Part shown: positions 31,923 through 40,968 of the stretch, piece after piece
Layout of the letters: the number at the start of each line of letters is the position of its first letter
Numbering within the stretch: the stretch's first letter is position 1
From: Halorubrum saccharovorum DSM 1137
GTDB lineage: Archaea > Halobacteriota > Halobacteria > Halobacteriales > Haloferacaceae
Assembly: GCF_000337915.1 (NCBI RefSeq)
Contig: NZ_AOJE01000020.1
Span: forward strand, 63,418-113,338
Direction of reading: 5' to 3'
DNA length: 49,921 bases
Position numbers and translations under genes: made by a program
Notes under the pieces: model-generated
Seen by the model: only the letters and a program-made list of their open reading frames with translations
Told to the model about the DNA's origin: nothing
Database searches by the model: none

Positions 31923-32635
31923 CGGCCGACGACGCGCGGGCGATCGAGACGGCCGACGACGCGCGGGCGATCGAGACGGCCGACGGCGAGCGAGCGGTCG
32001 AGACGGACGGAGACGCGCCCAAGAGCGCCGCCGGCGTCGTCCCGAGCGTCGACCGGCCGATCGATCTCGCCGCGTACGACGCCGTCGTCTACGACCTGGA
32101 CGGCACCCTCGTCGAGCTCGCGGTCGACTGGGGCGCGGTCGCGGAGTCGGTGCTCGACGTGTACGCCGAGCACGCGATGATCCCCCCGACCGAGGAGCTG
32201 TGGGGTCTGCTCGAAGCCGCCGGGGAGTTCGGGATCCGCGACCCGGTCGAGGACGCCATCGCGGTCCACGAGCGGGCCGGCGCGCGCGACTCGGTCCTGC
32301 TCCCGCTCGGCGGGCGGCTGATCGAGGCCGTCGAGGAGATCGACGGTGCCCGGAACGCCCCTCCAGCGGGCGTCTGCTCGCTCAACTGCGAGGAGGCCTG
32401 CCGGGTCGCCGTGGAGACCCACGGGCTCGGGGGCGCGCTCGACCCGGACGCGATCGTCGGGCGCGACACGGTCGACACGCACAAGCCGGACCCGGAGTCG
32501 CTGCTCGCGGCGGTCGAGCGGCTCGGCGCCGAGCCGGCGCACGCGTTGTTCGTCGGCGACTCGCGGCGCGACGCCGTGGCGGCGGAGCGCGCGGGCGTCC
32601 CGTTCGCATGGGCGGCGGACCTGATCGACCGGTGA
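31919..32635 (+). CDS. HAD-family phosphatase with repetitive N-terminus
   Basis: A 238-residue hydrolase. HAD motif I DLDGT (nucleophile Asp59, acid Asp61), a helical cap, motif III Lys in DTHKPDPESLLAAVERLG and motif IV FVGDSRRDAVAAERAG are all visible, as in phosphoglycolate-phosphatase-like HADs. Residues 2-28 are three tandem copies of a nine-residue unit (TADDARAIE), two identical in DNA (31922-31948 and 31949-31975). This segment lies before the fold and may be a recent expansion or upstream of the true start; no later ATG is obvious before the catalytic motif. The gene is coupled to the acyl-CoA dehydrogenase gene by ATGA. Confidence 0.85.
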   Translation: MTADDARAIETADDARAIETADGERAVETDGDAPKSAAGVVPSVDRPIDLAAYDAVVYDLDGTLVELAVDWGAVAESVLDVYAEHAMIPPTEELWGLLEAAGEFGIRDPVEDAIAVHERAGARDSVLLPLGGRLIEAVEEIDGARNAPPAGVCSLNCEEACRVAVETHGLGGALDPDAIVGRDTVDTHKPDPESLLAAVERLGAEPAHALFVGDSRRDAVAAERAGVPFAWAADLIDR

Positions 32636-32653
32636 TAGCGGTCGGGTAGGGGT

Positions 32654-32935
32654 TCAGTCGCCTGCGTCGTCGGGATCATCGTCCGCCTCCGCCACCCCGC
32701 CGTCGCCGGCGTCGGTGCGCCGCGCGTAGACGGCGACGGCGACGGCGGTGACGAACCAGATCGGGGCACCGACTCGGACGGCGAAGGCCGCGCGGGCCGG
32801 CCACGAGTCGAGGGTGACGAACGCGGAGAGGGCGGCGACGACCGGCGCGCCCACGAGGATGGTGACGACGAACGTCGTCTGCATCACCCAGCCGTAGTCG
32901 ATCCCCTCGTACTCGGCCCGCTCGACAGGTTGCAC
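32654..32935 (-). CDS. Small two-helix membrane protein (DUF5822-like)
   Basis: About 93 residues. YEGIDYGWVMQTTFVVTILV opens the first helix, APIWFVTAVAVAVYARR the second, and an acidic tail follows. From memory this pattern matches haloarchaeal DUF5822. The start is uncertain: the GTG at 32935 is used, but a TTG at 32962 or an ATG at 33079 (overlapping the panB start) would also be in frame. TTAAAG on the minus strand near 33045-33053 could be its TATA box, sharing the panB promoter patch. The function is unknown. Confidence 0.6.
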   Translation of the reverse strand: MQPVERAEYEGIDYGWVMQTTFVVTILVGAPVVAALSAFVTLDSWPARAAFAVRVGAPIWFVTAVAVAVYARRTDAGDGGVAEADDDPDDAGD

Positions 32936-33077
32936 GACGAGTCGTCCGTGGCGGACGTGCAAATCGGTGACGGTCCGCAGACGAGGGGAGAGGCGATCGG
33001 TCGCCTCCGAGGTTCCGGGGGCGACCGGACTTCCGGATTCCGGCGACTTTAACGGGTTGCCCGGCAGTGTACGAGCC

Positions 33078-33884
33078 ATGACCACGACTCGGGGACTCCG
33101 GGAGGGCGACGATCCGATCACGATGCTGACCGCCTACGACGCCCCGACGGCGGCGGTCGTCGACGAGGCGGGGATCGACGTCATCCTCGTCGGCGACAGT
33201 ATGGGCAACGCCGCCCTGGGCTACGACTCCACGCTCCCCGTGACGATGGCGGATGTCGAGAGCCGGACCGCGGCGGTCGCCCGCGCGGCCGAGGACGCGC
33301 TGGTGGTCGCCGACATGCCCTTCCTCTCCTTCGGCGTCGACGAGGCGGAGTCGGTGCGCAACGCCGGACTGCTCCTGAAGGAGGCGAGCGCCGACGCGGT
33401 GAAGATCGAGAGCGGCCCCCACACCGTCGAGATGACCCGGCGGATGACCGAGGTCGGGATCCCGGTGATGGCGCACCTCGGCTTGACGCCCCAGCACGTC
33501 AACCGTCTCGGCGGGTACACCCGACAGGGGACCGATCAGGACGCCGCCGAGGAGATAATTGACCTCGCGGGCGCGCACGCCGAGGCCGGCGCGTTCGCGC
33601 TCGTGTTGGAGCACGTCCCGGCGAACCTCGCGGGGGCGGTGACGGAGGCGCTGGAAATCCCGACGATCGGTATCGGCGCCGGTCCGAACTGCGACGGGCA
33701 GGTGCTCGTGATCAACGACGCGGTCGGGTTCGGCGAGTGGTCGCCCCCCTTCTCGGAGCAGTTCGGCGACGTGCGCGGCGAGATGCTCGACGCGGTCGCG
33801 GCGTATCGCGACGCGGTGGAATCCGGGGCGTTCCCGACCGAGGAGCACTCGCACGTCCAGTCGGATCTCGACGACCTGTACTGA
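33078..33884 (+). CDS. panB: 3-methyl-2-oxobutanoate hydroxymethyltransferase
   Basis: A 268-residue ketopantoate-forming enzyme, first step from 2-oxoisovalerate toward coenzyme A. Motifs: ITMLTAYDAPTAAVVDEAGI, ILVGDSMGNAALGYDST (Mg2+-binding Asp region), ADMPFLSFG, VKIESGPHTVEMTRRM (Lys/Glu of the active site), VMAHLGLTPQHVNRLGGY and IPTIGIGAGPNCDGQVLV. GACTTTAACGG (33045-33055) lies 28 nt before the ATG, indicating a leaderless gene. The next gene is unrelated. The length is normal. Confidence 0.95.
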   Translation: MTTTRGLREGDDPITMLTAYDAPTAAVVDEAGIDVILVGDSMGNAALGYDSTLPVTMADVESRTAAVARAAEDALVVADMPFLSFGVDEAESVRNAGLLLKEASADAVKIESGPHTVEMTRRMTEVGIPVMAHLGLTPQHVNRLGGYTRQGTDQDAAEEIIDLAGAHAEAGAFALVLEHVPANLAGAVTEALEIPTIGIGAGPNCDGQVLVINDAVGFGEWSPPFSEQFGDVRGEMLDAVAAYRDAVESGAFPTEEHSHVQSDLDDLY

Positions 33885-33950
33885 GGAGCGCGGCGATCCG
33901 CGTCGAGTCCCGCCTCCGAGCGCCGCGCCGAAACCGCCGCACCCGGCGTG

Positions 33951-33960
33951 GAGTATATAC
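33951..33960 (+). promoter_or_regulatory. TATA box deciding the GTG start of the DUF460 gene
   Basis: GAGTATATAC is centred 27 nt before the GTG at 33983. No ATG lies at that distance, so it supports a leaderless GTG start. Confidence 0.65.
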
Positions 33961-33982
33961 GCGACAACTACCTACACCACGT

Positions 33983-36037
33983 GTGACTACCCGGACGATC
34001 CGCGCCCGCGACCGGCCGGTGTTCGGCGTCGACGTGCACAGCGGCGACGTTCGCGGCGACGACCCCTCCTACGCCCTCGTCATCCTGGACCCCGTCGACG
34101 AGGACGACCCGGACGCGCCCGACGCGGACGGGCCGATGGCGCGGGTCACCCGCGACGTGGTGTCGTTCCGGAAGCTCTGCCGGCTGATCGACGACCGCGA
34201 GCCCCTGTACGTCGCTACCGACAACGCCTACGAGCTGGCGGCGGACAAAAGCGAGCTCGTGGGGTTCCTCCGATCGCTGCCGGACGGCACGCGGCTGGTG
34301 CAGGTGACCGGCGCGGAGCGCCCGGAGCCGCTCTCGCGGGTGGCCTCCAGACACGGGATCCCGTACGGGAAAGAGCCGATGAAGGAGGCGGAGGCGTCGG
34401 CCCGGCTGGCAGCGGCCAACGTCGGCCACGAGGTGACCGCCTTCACCGACGAGACGCGGGTGAAGGTGTCTCGCGGGCGCTCGACCGGGAAGGGCGGGTG
34501 GAGCCAGGACCGCTACACCCGGCGGATCCACGGCAACGTCCGGAAGCGGACCCGACAGGTCCAGTCGAAGCTCAAGGAGGCGAACCTCGACTTCGAGCGC
34601 GACGTGACCGAGAAGTACGGCGGCTACGCGAACGCGACGTTCGCGGTCGAGGCGCGCCCCGAGGACATTCCGGTGTCGAACTCGCGCGCCGGCGACGTGC
34701 GCGTCGAGGTCGAGCGCGAGCGCCGCGACGGGATCGAGTACGAGCCGCTCGTGCAGCGGCGCGACCGGGTGATCGTCGGTATCGACCCGGGGACGACGAC
34801 CGCGGCCGCCGTGGTCGGGCTCGACGGCACCGTCCACGCGCTCTACTCCTCGCGGACCGCCGACACCGCCGACGTGACCGAGTGGATCATCGAGCAGGGC
34901 CGCCCGATCATCGTCGCCGCCGACGTGGAACCGATGCCGGAAACCGTCGAGAAGTTCCGGCGGTCGTTCGACGCCGCCGGGTGGCGGCCGACCACCGACC
35001 TCCCGGTCGACGAGAAGCTCCACCGGACCCGCGAGACCAACCACGCGAACGACCACGAGCGCGACGCGCTGGCGGCGGCGCTGTACGCCTACGACGACCA
35101 CGAGGACCAGTTCGAGCGCATCGCGGCGAAGACCCCGCCCCGGCTCGACCGCGGCGCGGTGATCGCCGGCGTCGTCGCGGGCGGGTCCTCGGTCGAGGCC
35201 GTCATCGAGGATCTGAGAGACGACGAGAGCGGCGGGAGTGACGGGAGCGGCGACGCGGACGCCGACGAGACCGATCCCACCGAGTCCGAGCGCACCGAGG
35301 AGGAGGAGACGATCCGGCGACTCCGCGATCGCGTCGACCGGCTGGAGTCGCACGCGGAGTCGCTGGAGGAGGACCTCGACGAGCGCGACGAGCGGATTTC
35401 GGAGCTGGAGGGCGAACTGGAGGAGGCGAAACGCGAGGAGCGCATCGAGGCGCGGAGCCGGCGCGCCGTCTCGCGGCTCGAACGCGAGACCGACCGGCTG
35501 GAGCGCGAGCGTGACGAGGCCCGAGAGCGGGTCGCGGAGCTCGAAGGGAAAGTGGAGACGCTGAAGGAACTGTGGCGGCTCGACCACTCGAACTTCCACG
35601 ACGTGGCCGACGACCGGGGGCTCGTCAGCGTGAAGGTCGTGGAGCAGTTCACGCTCGACGCCATCGAGGCCGCGGACGAGGCGTACGGGCTCGTCGCCGG
35701 CGACGTGGTCTACCTCCGTGACGCCTCGGGCGCGGGGCGCCGGACCGCCGAACGGCTGGCGGAGACGGAGCCGCGCGCCGTGATCCGCGACGGGAACCTC
35801 TCCGACGTGGCCGATCAGGTGCTCTTCGATCACGACGTGCCGGTCCTCCCGGCCGACGCGGTCCCGGTCCGCGAGGTGGACGAGCTGGCGGTCGCGAGCG
35901 AGGAGGCCGTGGCGGCCGCCGTCGACGACTGGGAGCGACGGGCCGAGCGGCGGCGGAAGGCCGAGAAGCAGGAGCACCTCGACCGGATCATCTCGGAGCA
36001 CCGGGCGGGGCGGACGCTGCCGGAGACCGAGGAGTAG
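33983..36037 (+). CDS. DUF460 protein: RNase H-like domain plus long coiled coil
   Basis: A 684-residue archaeal protein. The N-terminal third has GVDVHSGDVRG, then a lysine/arginine-rich middle (RRIHGNVRKRTRQVQSKLKE). The RNase H/RuvC-like core begins at VIVGIDPGTTTAAAVVGLDG and carries later acidic positions in IIVAADVEPMPETVEKFRR and NDHERDALAAALYAY. A coiled coil of about 130 residues follows (ETIRRLRDRVDRLESHAESL onward), then a C-terminal alpha/beta part. The family is widespread in archaea and uncharacterised; nuclease or junction-related activity is inference from the fold. The GTG start is supported by a well-placed TATA box. Confidence 0.85.
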   Translation: MTTRTIRARDRPVFGVDVHSGDVRGDDPSYALVILDPVDEDDPDAPDADGPMARVTRDVVSFRKLCRLIDDREPLYVATDNAYELAADKSELVGFLRSLPDGTRLVQVTGAERPEPLSRVASRHGIPYGKEPMKEAEASARLAAANVGHEVTAFTDETRVKVSRGRSTGKGGWSQDRYTRRIHGNVRKRTRQVQSKLKEANLDFERDVTEKYGGYANATFAVEARPEDIPVSNSRAGDVRVEVERERRDGIEYEPLVQRRDRVIVGIDPGTTTAAAVVGLDGTVHALYSSRTADTADVTEWIIEQGRPIIVAADVEPMPETVEKFRRSFDAAGWRPTTDLPVDEKLHRTRETNHANDHERDALAAALYAYDDHEDQFERIAAKTPPRLDRGAVIAGVVAGGSSVEAVIEDLRDDESGGSDGSGDADADETDPTESERTEEEETIRRLRDRVDRLESHAESLEEDLDERDERISELEGELEEAKREERIEARSRRAVSRLERETDRLERERDEARERVAELEGKVETLKELWRLDHSNFHDVADDRGLVSVKVVEQFTLDAIEAADEAYGLVAGDVVYLRDASGAGRRTAERLAETEPRAVIRDGNLSDVADQVLFDHDVPVLPADAVPVREVDELAVASEEAVAAAVDDWERRAERRRKAEKQEHLDRIISEHRAGRTLPETEE

Positions 36038-36147
36038 GGGAGAAGGCGGACGGGAGGTCTGCCGGACCGTCCGCCGGCCACCTCCTACTCGCCATCCGTC
36101 CGCACGCATCCAGAAGTCATATGACCGACAACCGCGCAGTCGGGAGT

Positions 36148-37134
36148 ATGGACGCTTACGAGCGGATCACCCGGAACGCGGCCGAGGTGGTCACCGAGGA
36201 GGAGATCGAGGCGCTGGCCGACGACCCCGACGGGAAGCGGGCGTACGTCGGCTACGAGCCCTCGGGGGTCCTCCACATCGGGCACATGCTCACCGCGAAC
36301 AAGCTCATCGACCTCCAGGAGGCCGGGTTCGAGGTGACGGTCCTGTTGGCCGACGTGCACGCCTACCTCAACGACAAGGGGTCGTTCGAGGACATTCGAC
36401 ACACCGCCGAGCGCATGCGCGACCAGTTCATCGCGTACGGGCTCGACGAGTCGAACACGCAGTTCGTGCTCGGCTCCGACTTCCAGCTCGACGACGATTA
36501 CACGCTGGACCTCCACTCGTTGGAGCTGGAGACGACGCTCGCGCGGGCCGAGCGCGCGATGGCCGAGATCACCTCCGGCGACTCGGTGAAGGTGTCGCAG
36601 GCGGTGTACCCCCTGATGCAGGCGCTCGACATCCCGTACCTCGGCGTCGACATCGCGGTCGGAGGGATGGAACAGCGCAAGGTCCACATGCTCGCGCGCG
36701 ACGTGCTCCCGAGTATCGACCGGGAACCGCCGACGAGCCTCCACACCCCGCTGATCGCGGATCTGGGAACCGGCCGCGGGAAGATGTCCTCCAGCGAGGG
36801 CGTCACCATCTCGATGGAGGACTCCCGCGAGGACATCGAGTCGAAGGTGAACGACGCGTACTGCCCGCCGACGGCCGACCCCGAGCCGACCGACGACGGC
36901 GAGGCGCGGGAGAACCCCGTCTTGCAGGTGTTCGAGTACCACGTGTTCCCGCGGTTCGACGCCGTCGTGGTCGAGCGCCCCGAGGAGTACGGCGGCGACC
37001 TGAAGTACGAGACGTACGACGCGCTGGAATCCGATCTGGAGTCCGGCGAGCTCCACCCCGCCGACGCGAAGGGCGCGCTCGCGGAGTACCTCGACCGGCT
37101 GATCGCGCCGGGGCGCGAACAGCTCGCGGAGTAG
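36148..37134 (+). CDS. tyrS: Tyrosyl-tRNA synthetase
   Basis: A 328-residue class I synthetase of archaeal/eukaryal type charging tRNA(Tyr). The HIGH motif is at 43-46 (VLHIGHMLT) and the KMSKS-like loop is KMSSS at 212-216 (GRGKMSSSEG). YEPSG and QAVYPLMQALDIPYLGVDIA line the tyrosine site. I start at the ATG at 36148, giving MDAYERITRN, rather than 36121, because AAGTCATATG (36114-36123) lies about 29 nt before it. It converges with the NucS-like gene, with an 11-nt gap. Confidence 0.95.
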   Translation: MDAYERITRNAAEVVTEEEIEALADDPDGKRAYVGYEPSGVLHIGHMLTANKLIDLQEAGFEVTVLLADVHAYLNDKGSFEDIRHTAERMRDQFIAYGLDESNTQFVLGSDFQLDDDYTLDLHSLELETTLARAERAMAEITSGDSVKVSQAVYPLMQALDIPYLGVDIAVGGMEQRKVHMLARDVLPSIDREPPTSLHTPLIADLGTGRGKMSSSEGVTISMEDSREDIESKVNDAYCPPTADPEPTDDGEARENPVLQVFEYHVFPRFDAVVVERPEEYGGDLKYETYDALESDLESGELHPADAKGALAEYLDRLIAPGREQLAE

Positions 37135-37144
37135 GCGGCTTCAG

Positions 37145-37915
37145 TCAGTTTCCGCGCTGTTTCTTCCCTCCCGCCGCGTGTCCCTCGTGCTCGCAGCTCC
37201 CGTCCAGGCAGCCGCGACCGGCGGCCGTCTCGAAGATCGGGAGTCCGCAGTCGCACTCGTCGACGACGACGCCGGAGGGGATCGAGAATGAGGTCTCGCA
37301 CTCCGGACGGTTTTCACACGCGAGATAGACGCGGCCGGGCGCGGATTGGACGGCGAGGTCGCCCTCGCAGTCCGGGCAGTCCCAGACCCGGTCGAACCGA
37401 TCGCTGACGGCGGCCTCCATGGGATCGCACGCGGGGTCGAGACAGAGGTGGAACGGCTCGCCGCGCTCGATCCGGATCTTCGGGAGCCCGCAGTCGTCGC
37501 AGACCCCGTCGGTGACGCTCGCGCCCGCCGGGAGCCCCCACCGCTCCTCGCAGTCGAGACAGACCACGTCGCCGCGCGAGCGCACGAGCACCCCGCCGTC
37601 CGCCGGGCAGGTGCCGACCGGGAGCCCGGCTTCGGTGATCGGCAGAGCGCGACTCGCGGTCGCCTCCTCGGCGACGACCCGGAGCCGGCGGGCGCCGTCG
37701 CGGGCGGTGACCGAGAAGCCGTCGCCGTCGCCCTCGACGACGACGGAGTCCGGACGGGTGAGCCACGCGACCGGCTGGTAGCCGTCGGCGTCGTGGACGA
37801 GCGTGGTGTCGTCGGGCTTGATCAGGACGACGACGCGCCCGCGGTGGGTGCGGGAGCGGTCGCCGCGCTCGGTCACTCGGCAGTCGCCTGCGAACACGCG
37901 GAGTCGTTCGGGCAT
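37145..37915 (-). CDS. NucS/DUF91-like protein with C-terminal topoisomerase-type zinc fingers
   Basis: A 256-residue protein. The N-terminal part (RVVVLIKPDDTTLVHDADGY and PVAWLTRP) resembles the DNA-binding domain of endonuclease NucS (DUF91). It is followed by about four Cys clusters: CPADG with CLDC, CDDC with a CLDPAC, CPDC with CENRPEC, and CDCG with CLDGSC. These resemble topoisomerase I C4 fingers. The NucS nuclease domain itself is missing, so this is probably a DNA-binding rather than cutting protein. The minus strand has CGCTTTTCACCC (37935-37946) 26 nt before the ATG. It follows the helicase gene on the same strand. Confidence 0.75.
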   Translation of the reverse strand: MPERLRVFAGDCRVTERGDRSRTHRGRVVVLIKPDDTTLVHDADGYQPVAWLTRPDSVVVEGDGDGFSVTARDGARRLRVVAEEATASRALPITEAGLPVGTCPADGGVLVRSRGDVVCLDCEERWGLPAGASVTDGVCDDCGLPKIRIERGEPFHLCLDPACDPMEAAVSDRFDRVWDCPDCEGDLAVQSAPGRVYLACENRPECETSFSIPSGVVVDECDCGLPIFETAAGRGCLDGSCEHEGHAAGGKKQRGN

Positions 37916-37996
37916 ACGTCGGGTGGCGCGGGATGGGTGAAAAGCGGTCGGAGCGTGGGTTTATGCGGGATGTAGAGCGGTCCGCCGACCGAGCAC

Positions 37997-40339
37997 CTAC
38001 GCCACTCGAACCGTCCGCGTCGCTCTGACGGGCATCAGCGGCAGGTCGGGGAAGACGACCTCGACGACGAACTCCAGCTCGTCGGCGTCCGGCGGGCCGA
38101 ACACGCCGACCGGGACCGTCGTCTCGCCGTCGAGGTACGTCGTCGTCGCGGTCATCTCCACGTCGTTGACGGTCACCCGGATCCCCGCGCGGGCGCTTCC
38201 GGAGACGGCCGCCACGGTGACCTCGCACATTTCGTTTTCGCCGACGGCAACGGTGTCGGGGAAGTCGCCCCAGTCGACGTCGACCCGGGGGCAGTCGCGG
38301 GCGGCGTCGACGATGCGCTCGGCGACGGAGCCGCTCAGGCCGGCGTTTTCGAGTTCGTTCGCCCCGGCGTCGACGGCGGCGGCGGGGGAGGTGAGCCCGG
38401 CGTCCGCGAGTCGCTCGGCGCGGCCGGAGCCGACCCCGTCGATCGCGGTGAGCGCGACCGCCTCGCGGGAGACGCCGTGCTCGACGCGCGCCTCGACGCG
38501 ACACGCGAGGTTGGCGGCGCGGGGGCCGGCGAAGCGGTCGAGGAACTCCGAGAGCGCGGCGAGCAGGCGGAGCGCGTTCTGCCGGATCACCCACGCGTCC
38601 GAGCGCAGGTCCGAGGGGATCGAATCGGCCATCCCGGCGAGCAGGATCGCGAACACCTTGCGGTGGCCGTCCTCCAACTCCGTGTCGCGGCCGTCGAGGA
38701 TCCGGTCGATCGCGTCCGACTCGGCCGAGCGCGCCGAGACCGAATCGAACTCGCCGGCCGACGCCACGGTCTCCAACACCGAATCGACCGTCAGCGTCTC
38801 GCGGTCGGCGAGCCGACGGAAGCGGCGGGCCGTGTCGAGCCGGAGGTAGTACTTCGAGGCGAGGCGTCCGAGCGCCGTCGGCTCGATCGCGAGGTCGTCG
38901 TCGGCCGCGACGAACCCGTCGTCGACGAGCGATTCGAGGGTGTCGCGGACGCGGTCGCGGAGGGTGCCGAACCCGTACTCGTCGGGCTTCGACTCGGCGC
39001 GGACGTAGTAGAAGGTCGTCTCCAACCACTCCATCACGTCCTCCAGCCCGCGGATCGTCCCCATCGAGATCTCGGCGTTGAGGTGCGACTCCAGTTCGGC
39101 GGCGAGCCGCGACTCGATCTCTTTCCCCTCCTTCAGCAGTTCGCGGTACTTGTCGGCGTCCGCGCGGTCGCAGACCACCCACCCGTACCCCACGTCGTCG
39201 TAGCCGGGACGACCCGCGCGCCCGAGCATCTGGAGCACGTCGAGCGGCGAGATGTCGGTCTCGCCCTCCAACGGATCGTGGTACTTCGTGTCGCGGATGA
39301 CGACGCACCGCGCCGGGAGGTTCACCCCCCACGCGAGCGTCGACGTCGAGAAGAGGAACTTGATCTTCCCCTGCTTGAACCACTCCTCAACGCGGTCGCG
39401 GTCCTCCTTCCCGAGCCCGGCGTGGTGGAAGCCGACGCCGTCGGTGACCGACTGCCGGAGGGTGTCGTTGGTGAGCTCTTTCGCCTCGTTGTGGAAGTCG
39501 TAGTCGCCCCGCGAGTCGATCGGGATGTCGCGGTCGGTGATCTCGTCGCGCGCCTTCTTGGCCGCCTGCACCGTGTCCTGCCGCGAGGAGACGAAGACGA
39601 GCGCCTGCCCGTCCTCGCGCACGTGCGGCTCGGCCAGGTCGAGCGCGCGGTAGAGCCGTCGGTACTTGTCGGCGAAGGCGTTCGAACCGTGCGAGTACGT
39701 CTTCACGCCGGTCTCCAGATCGACCGGGCGGTACTCCTCGCCGAACTCGTAGGTCGTCTCCGCGGGCGCGTCGAGCCACTCGGCCACGTCCGCGACGTTC
39801 GGCATCGTCGCCGAGATCGCGACGACCCGGGGGTCCTGCAGGCGGCGGAGCCGCGAGACGGTGACTTCGAGCACCGCGCCCCGCTTCTCGCTGTCGAGCA
39901 GGTGGACCTCGTCGATGACGACGCAGTCCACGTCGGTGATGAAGGAGTATCGCCCGGAGTCGTGTTTGCGGGTGGCGCTGTCGGCCTTCTCCGGCGTCGT
40001 CACGAGCACGTCCGCGCGCTCCGCGCGGCGGGGGTTCAGGTCGCGCTCGCCGGAGACGACGTACACGGAGTAGCCGAGCTCCTCGAACCGCTCCCACTCG
40101 CTCTCCTTCTCGTTGGTGAGCGCGCGGAGCGGCGCGACGAAGAGCGCGGTTCCCCCCTCCGAGAGCGTCTTGCAGATCGCGAGCTCGGCGAGCGCGGTCT
40201 TCCCGGAGGCCGTCGGCGCTGAGGCGACGACGTTGTGATCGGTCTCTAAGATCCCCGGCAGCGCCTCGCGTTGCATCCGGTTGAACTCCTCGAACCCGAA
40301 GGCGTCGGCGAACTCCGGCACCGCGTCCGCGACCTTCAC
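37997..40339 (-). CDS. Ski2-family DNA/RNA helicase (Hel308/Brr2-like)
   Basis: A 780-residue superfamily 2 helicase. Walker A is APTASGKT at 41-48, DEVH at 143-146, SAT at 175-177, and motif VI is QMLGRAGRPGYDDVG. A winged helix and ratchet/Sec63-like region follow, with helix-hairpin-helix AIDGVGSGRAERLADAGL. The end is an Ig/FN3-like domain (CEVTVAAVSGSARAGIRVTV), as in Brr2/Mer3-type proteins, an addition to standard Hel308. The GTG at 40339 begins VKVADAVPEFADAF and fits the family; no TATA box supports it well, and a TTG at 40417 is the alternative. The role is probably repair or remodelling of DNA forks or RNA. Confidence 0.87.
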   Translation of the reverse strand: MKVADAVPEFADAFGFEEFNRMQREALPGILETDHNVVASAPTASGKTALAELAICKTLSEGGTALFVAPLRALTNEKESEWERFEELGYSVYVVSGERDLNPRRAERADVLVTTPEKADSATRKHDSGRYSFITDVDCVVIDEVHLLDSEKRGAVLEVTVSRLRRLQDPRVVAISATMPNVADVAEWLDAPAETTYEFGEEYRPVDLETGVKTYSHGSNAFADKYRRLYRALDLAEPHVREDGQALVFVSSRQDTVQAAKKARDEITDRDIPIDSRGDYDFHNEAKELTNDTLRQSVTDGVGFHHAGLGKEDRDRVEEWFKQGKIKFLFSTSTLAWGVNLPARCVVIRDTKYHDPLEGETDISPLDVLQMLGRAGRPGYDDVGYGWVVCDRADADKYRELLKEGKEIESRLAAELESHLNAEISMGTIRGLEDVMEWLETTFYYVRAESKPDEYGFGTLRDRVRDTLESLVDDGFVAADDDLAIEPTALGRLASKYYLRLDTARRFRRLADRETLTVDSVLETVASAGEFDSVSARSAESDAIDRILDGRDTELEDGHRKVFAILLAGMADSIPSDLRSDAWVIRQNALRLLAALSEFLDRFAGPRAANLACRVEARVEHGVSREAVALTAIDGVGSGRAERLADAGLTSPAAAVDAGANELENAGLSGSVAERIVDAARDCPRVDVDWGDFPDTVAVGENEMCEVTVAAVSGSARAGIRVTVNDVEMTATTTYLDGETTVPVGVFGPPDADELEFVVEVVFPDLPLMPVRATRTVRVA

Positions 40340-40504
40340 GGCGGACCACGCCCGTGGGCGACTCGACGGCGACCGAGAGTCGTTCGCATCACGTCGAACG
40401 GGGGGCTTCGAGAGCAAAGGCGTTTCTCATGCGGTCGGCCCGACGGAGCCGATCGGGAGCCGCCGACCCCGAGCGTTTACGTGACCACGGGTCGACCGCC
40501 CGGT

Positions 40505-40867
40505 ATGTTACCGTCGTCGCCGGTCGTCATCGGTGCCGCCGCCGTGATCGCACTGCTCGTTCTGTTAGTCGTCGTCCGTCGCCTACGCGCCCCGTCCTCG
40601 GAGGCGCGCGAGTCGAAACGCGCCCACGACGCCGCCCAAGAGCGCGAACCGCCGGTCGAGATCGGCGAGACGTACGAGTTCGGCGTCACAGAACTCACCG
40701 ACCACCACTCGGGCGAGGAGGTCGCCGTCGGTAAGGTCGAGGGGTTCGTCGTCTTCACCGAGGACATCCCCGGCGACGTGACGAAAGGCGACGTGATCCG
40801 CGCGAAGGTGCTCTCGTTCAACGACGGCCGCACCTCCGCGGACGCGACGTTCGTGACGAAGGCCTGA
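40505..40867 (+). CDS. Membrane-anchored TRAM-domain protein
   Basis: A 120-residue protein: an N-terminal membrane helix (VVIGAAAVIALLVLLVVVRR), a charged linker, then a TRAM beta-barrel (GETYEFGVTELTDHHSGEEV, ending IRAKVLSFNDGRTSADATFV). TRAM domains bind RNA; membrane-tethered single-TRAM proteins are common in haloarchaea and may act as RNA chaperones near the membrane, which is inference. GAGCGTTTAC (40471-40480) lies 28 nt before the ATG. It is divergent from the helicase gene. Confidence 0.85.
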   Translation: MLPSSPVVIGAAAVIALLVLLVVVRRLRAPSSEARESKRAHDAAQEREPPVEIGETYEFGVTELTDHHSGEEVAVGKVEGFVVFTEDIPGDVTKGDVIRAKVLSFNDGRTSADATFVTKA

Positions 40868-40934
40868 CGCGGAACCGCACCGCCCGGCACCGATCGGTTT
40901 TCGCCGACACGGATCACCTCCGCTCCGAGCATGA

Positions 40935-40944
40935 GGTTCATACG
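40935..40944 (+). promoter_or_regulatory. Putative TATA element of mcm
   Basis: GGTTCATACG is centred about 29 nt before the mcm ATG. It is a weak match but at the right distance for a leaderless gene. Confidence 0.4.
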
Positions 40945-40968
40945 TGGTGGCGCCGAAGTGGTTTCGTA

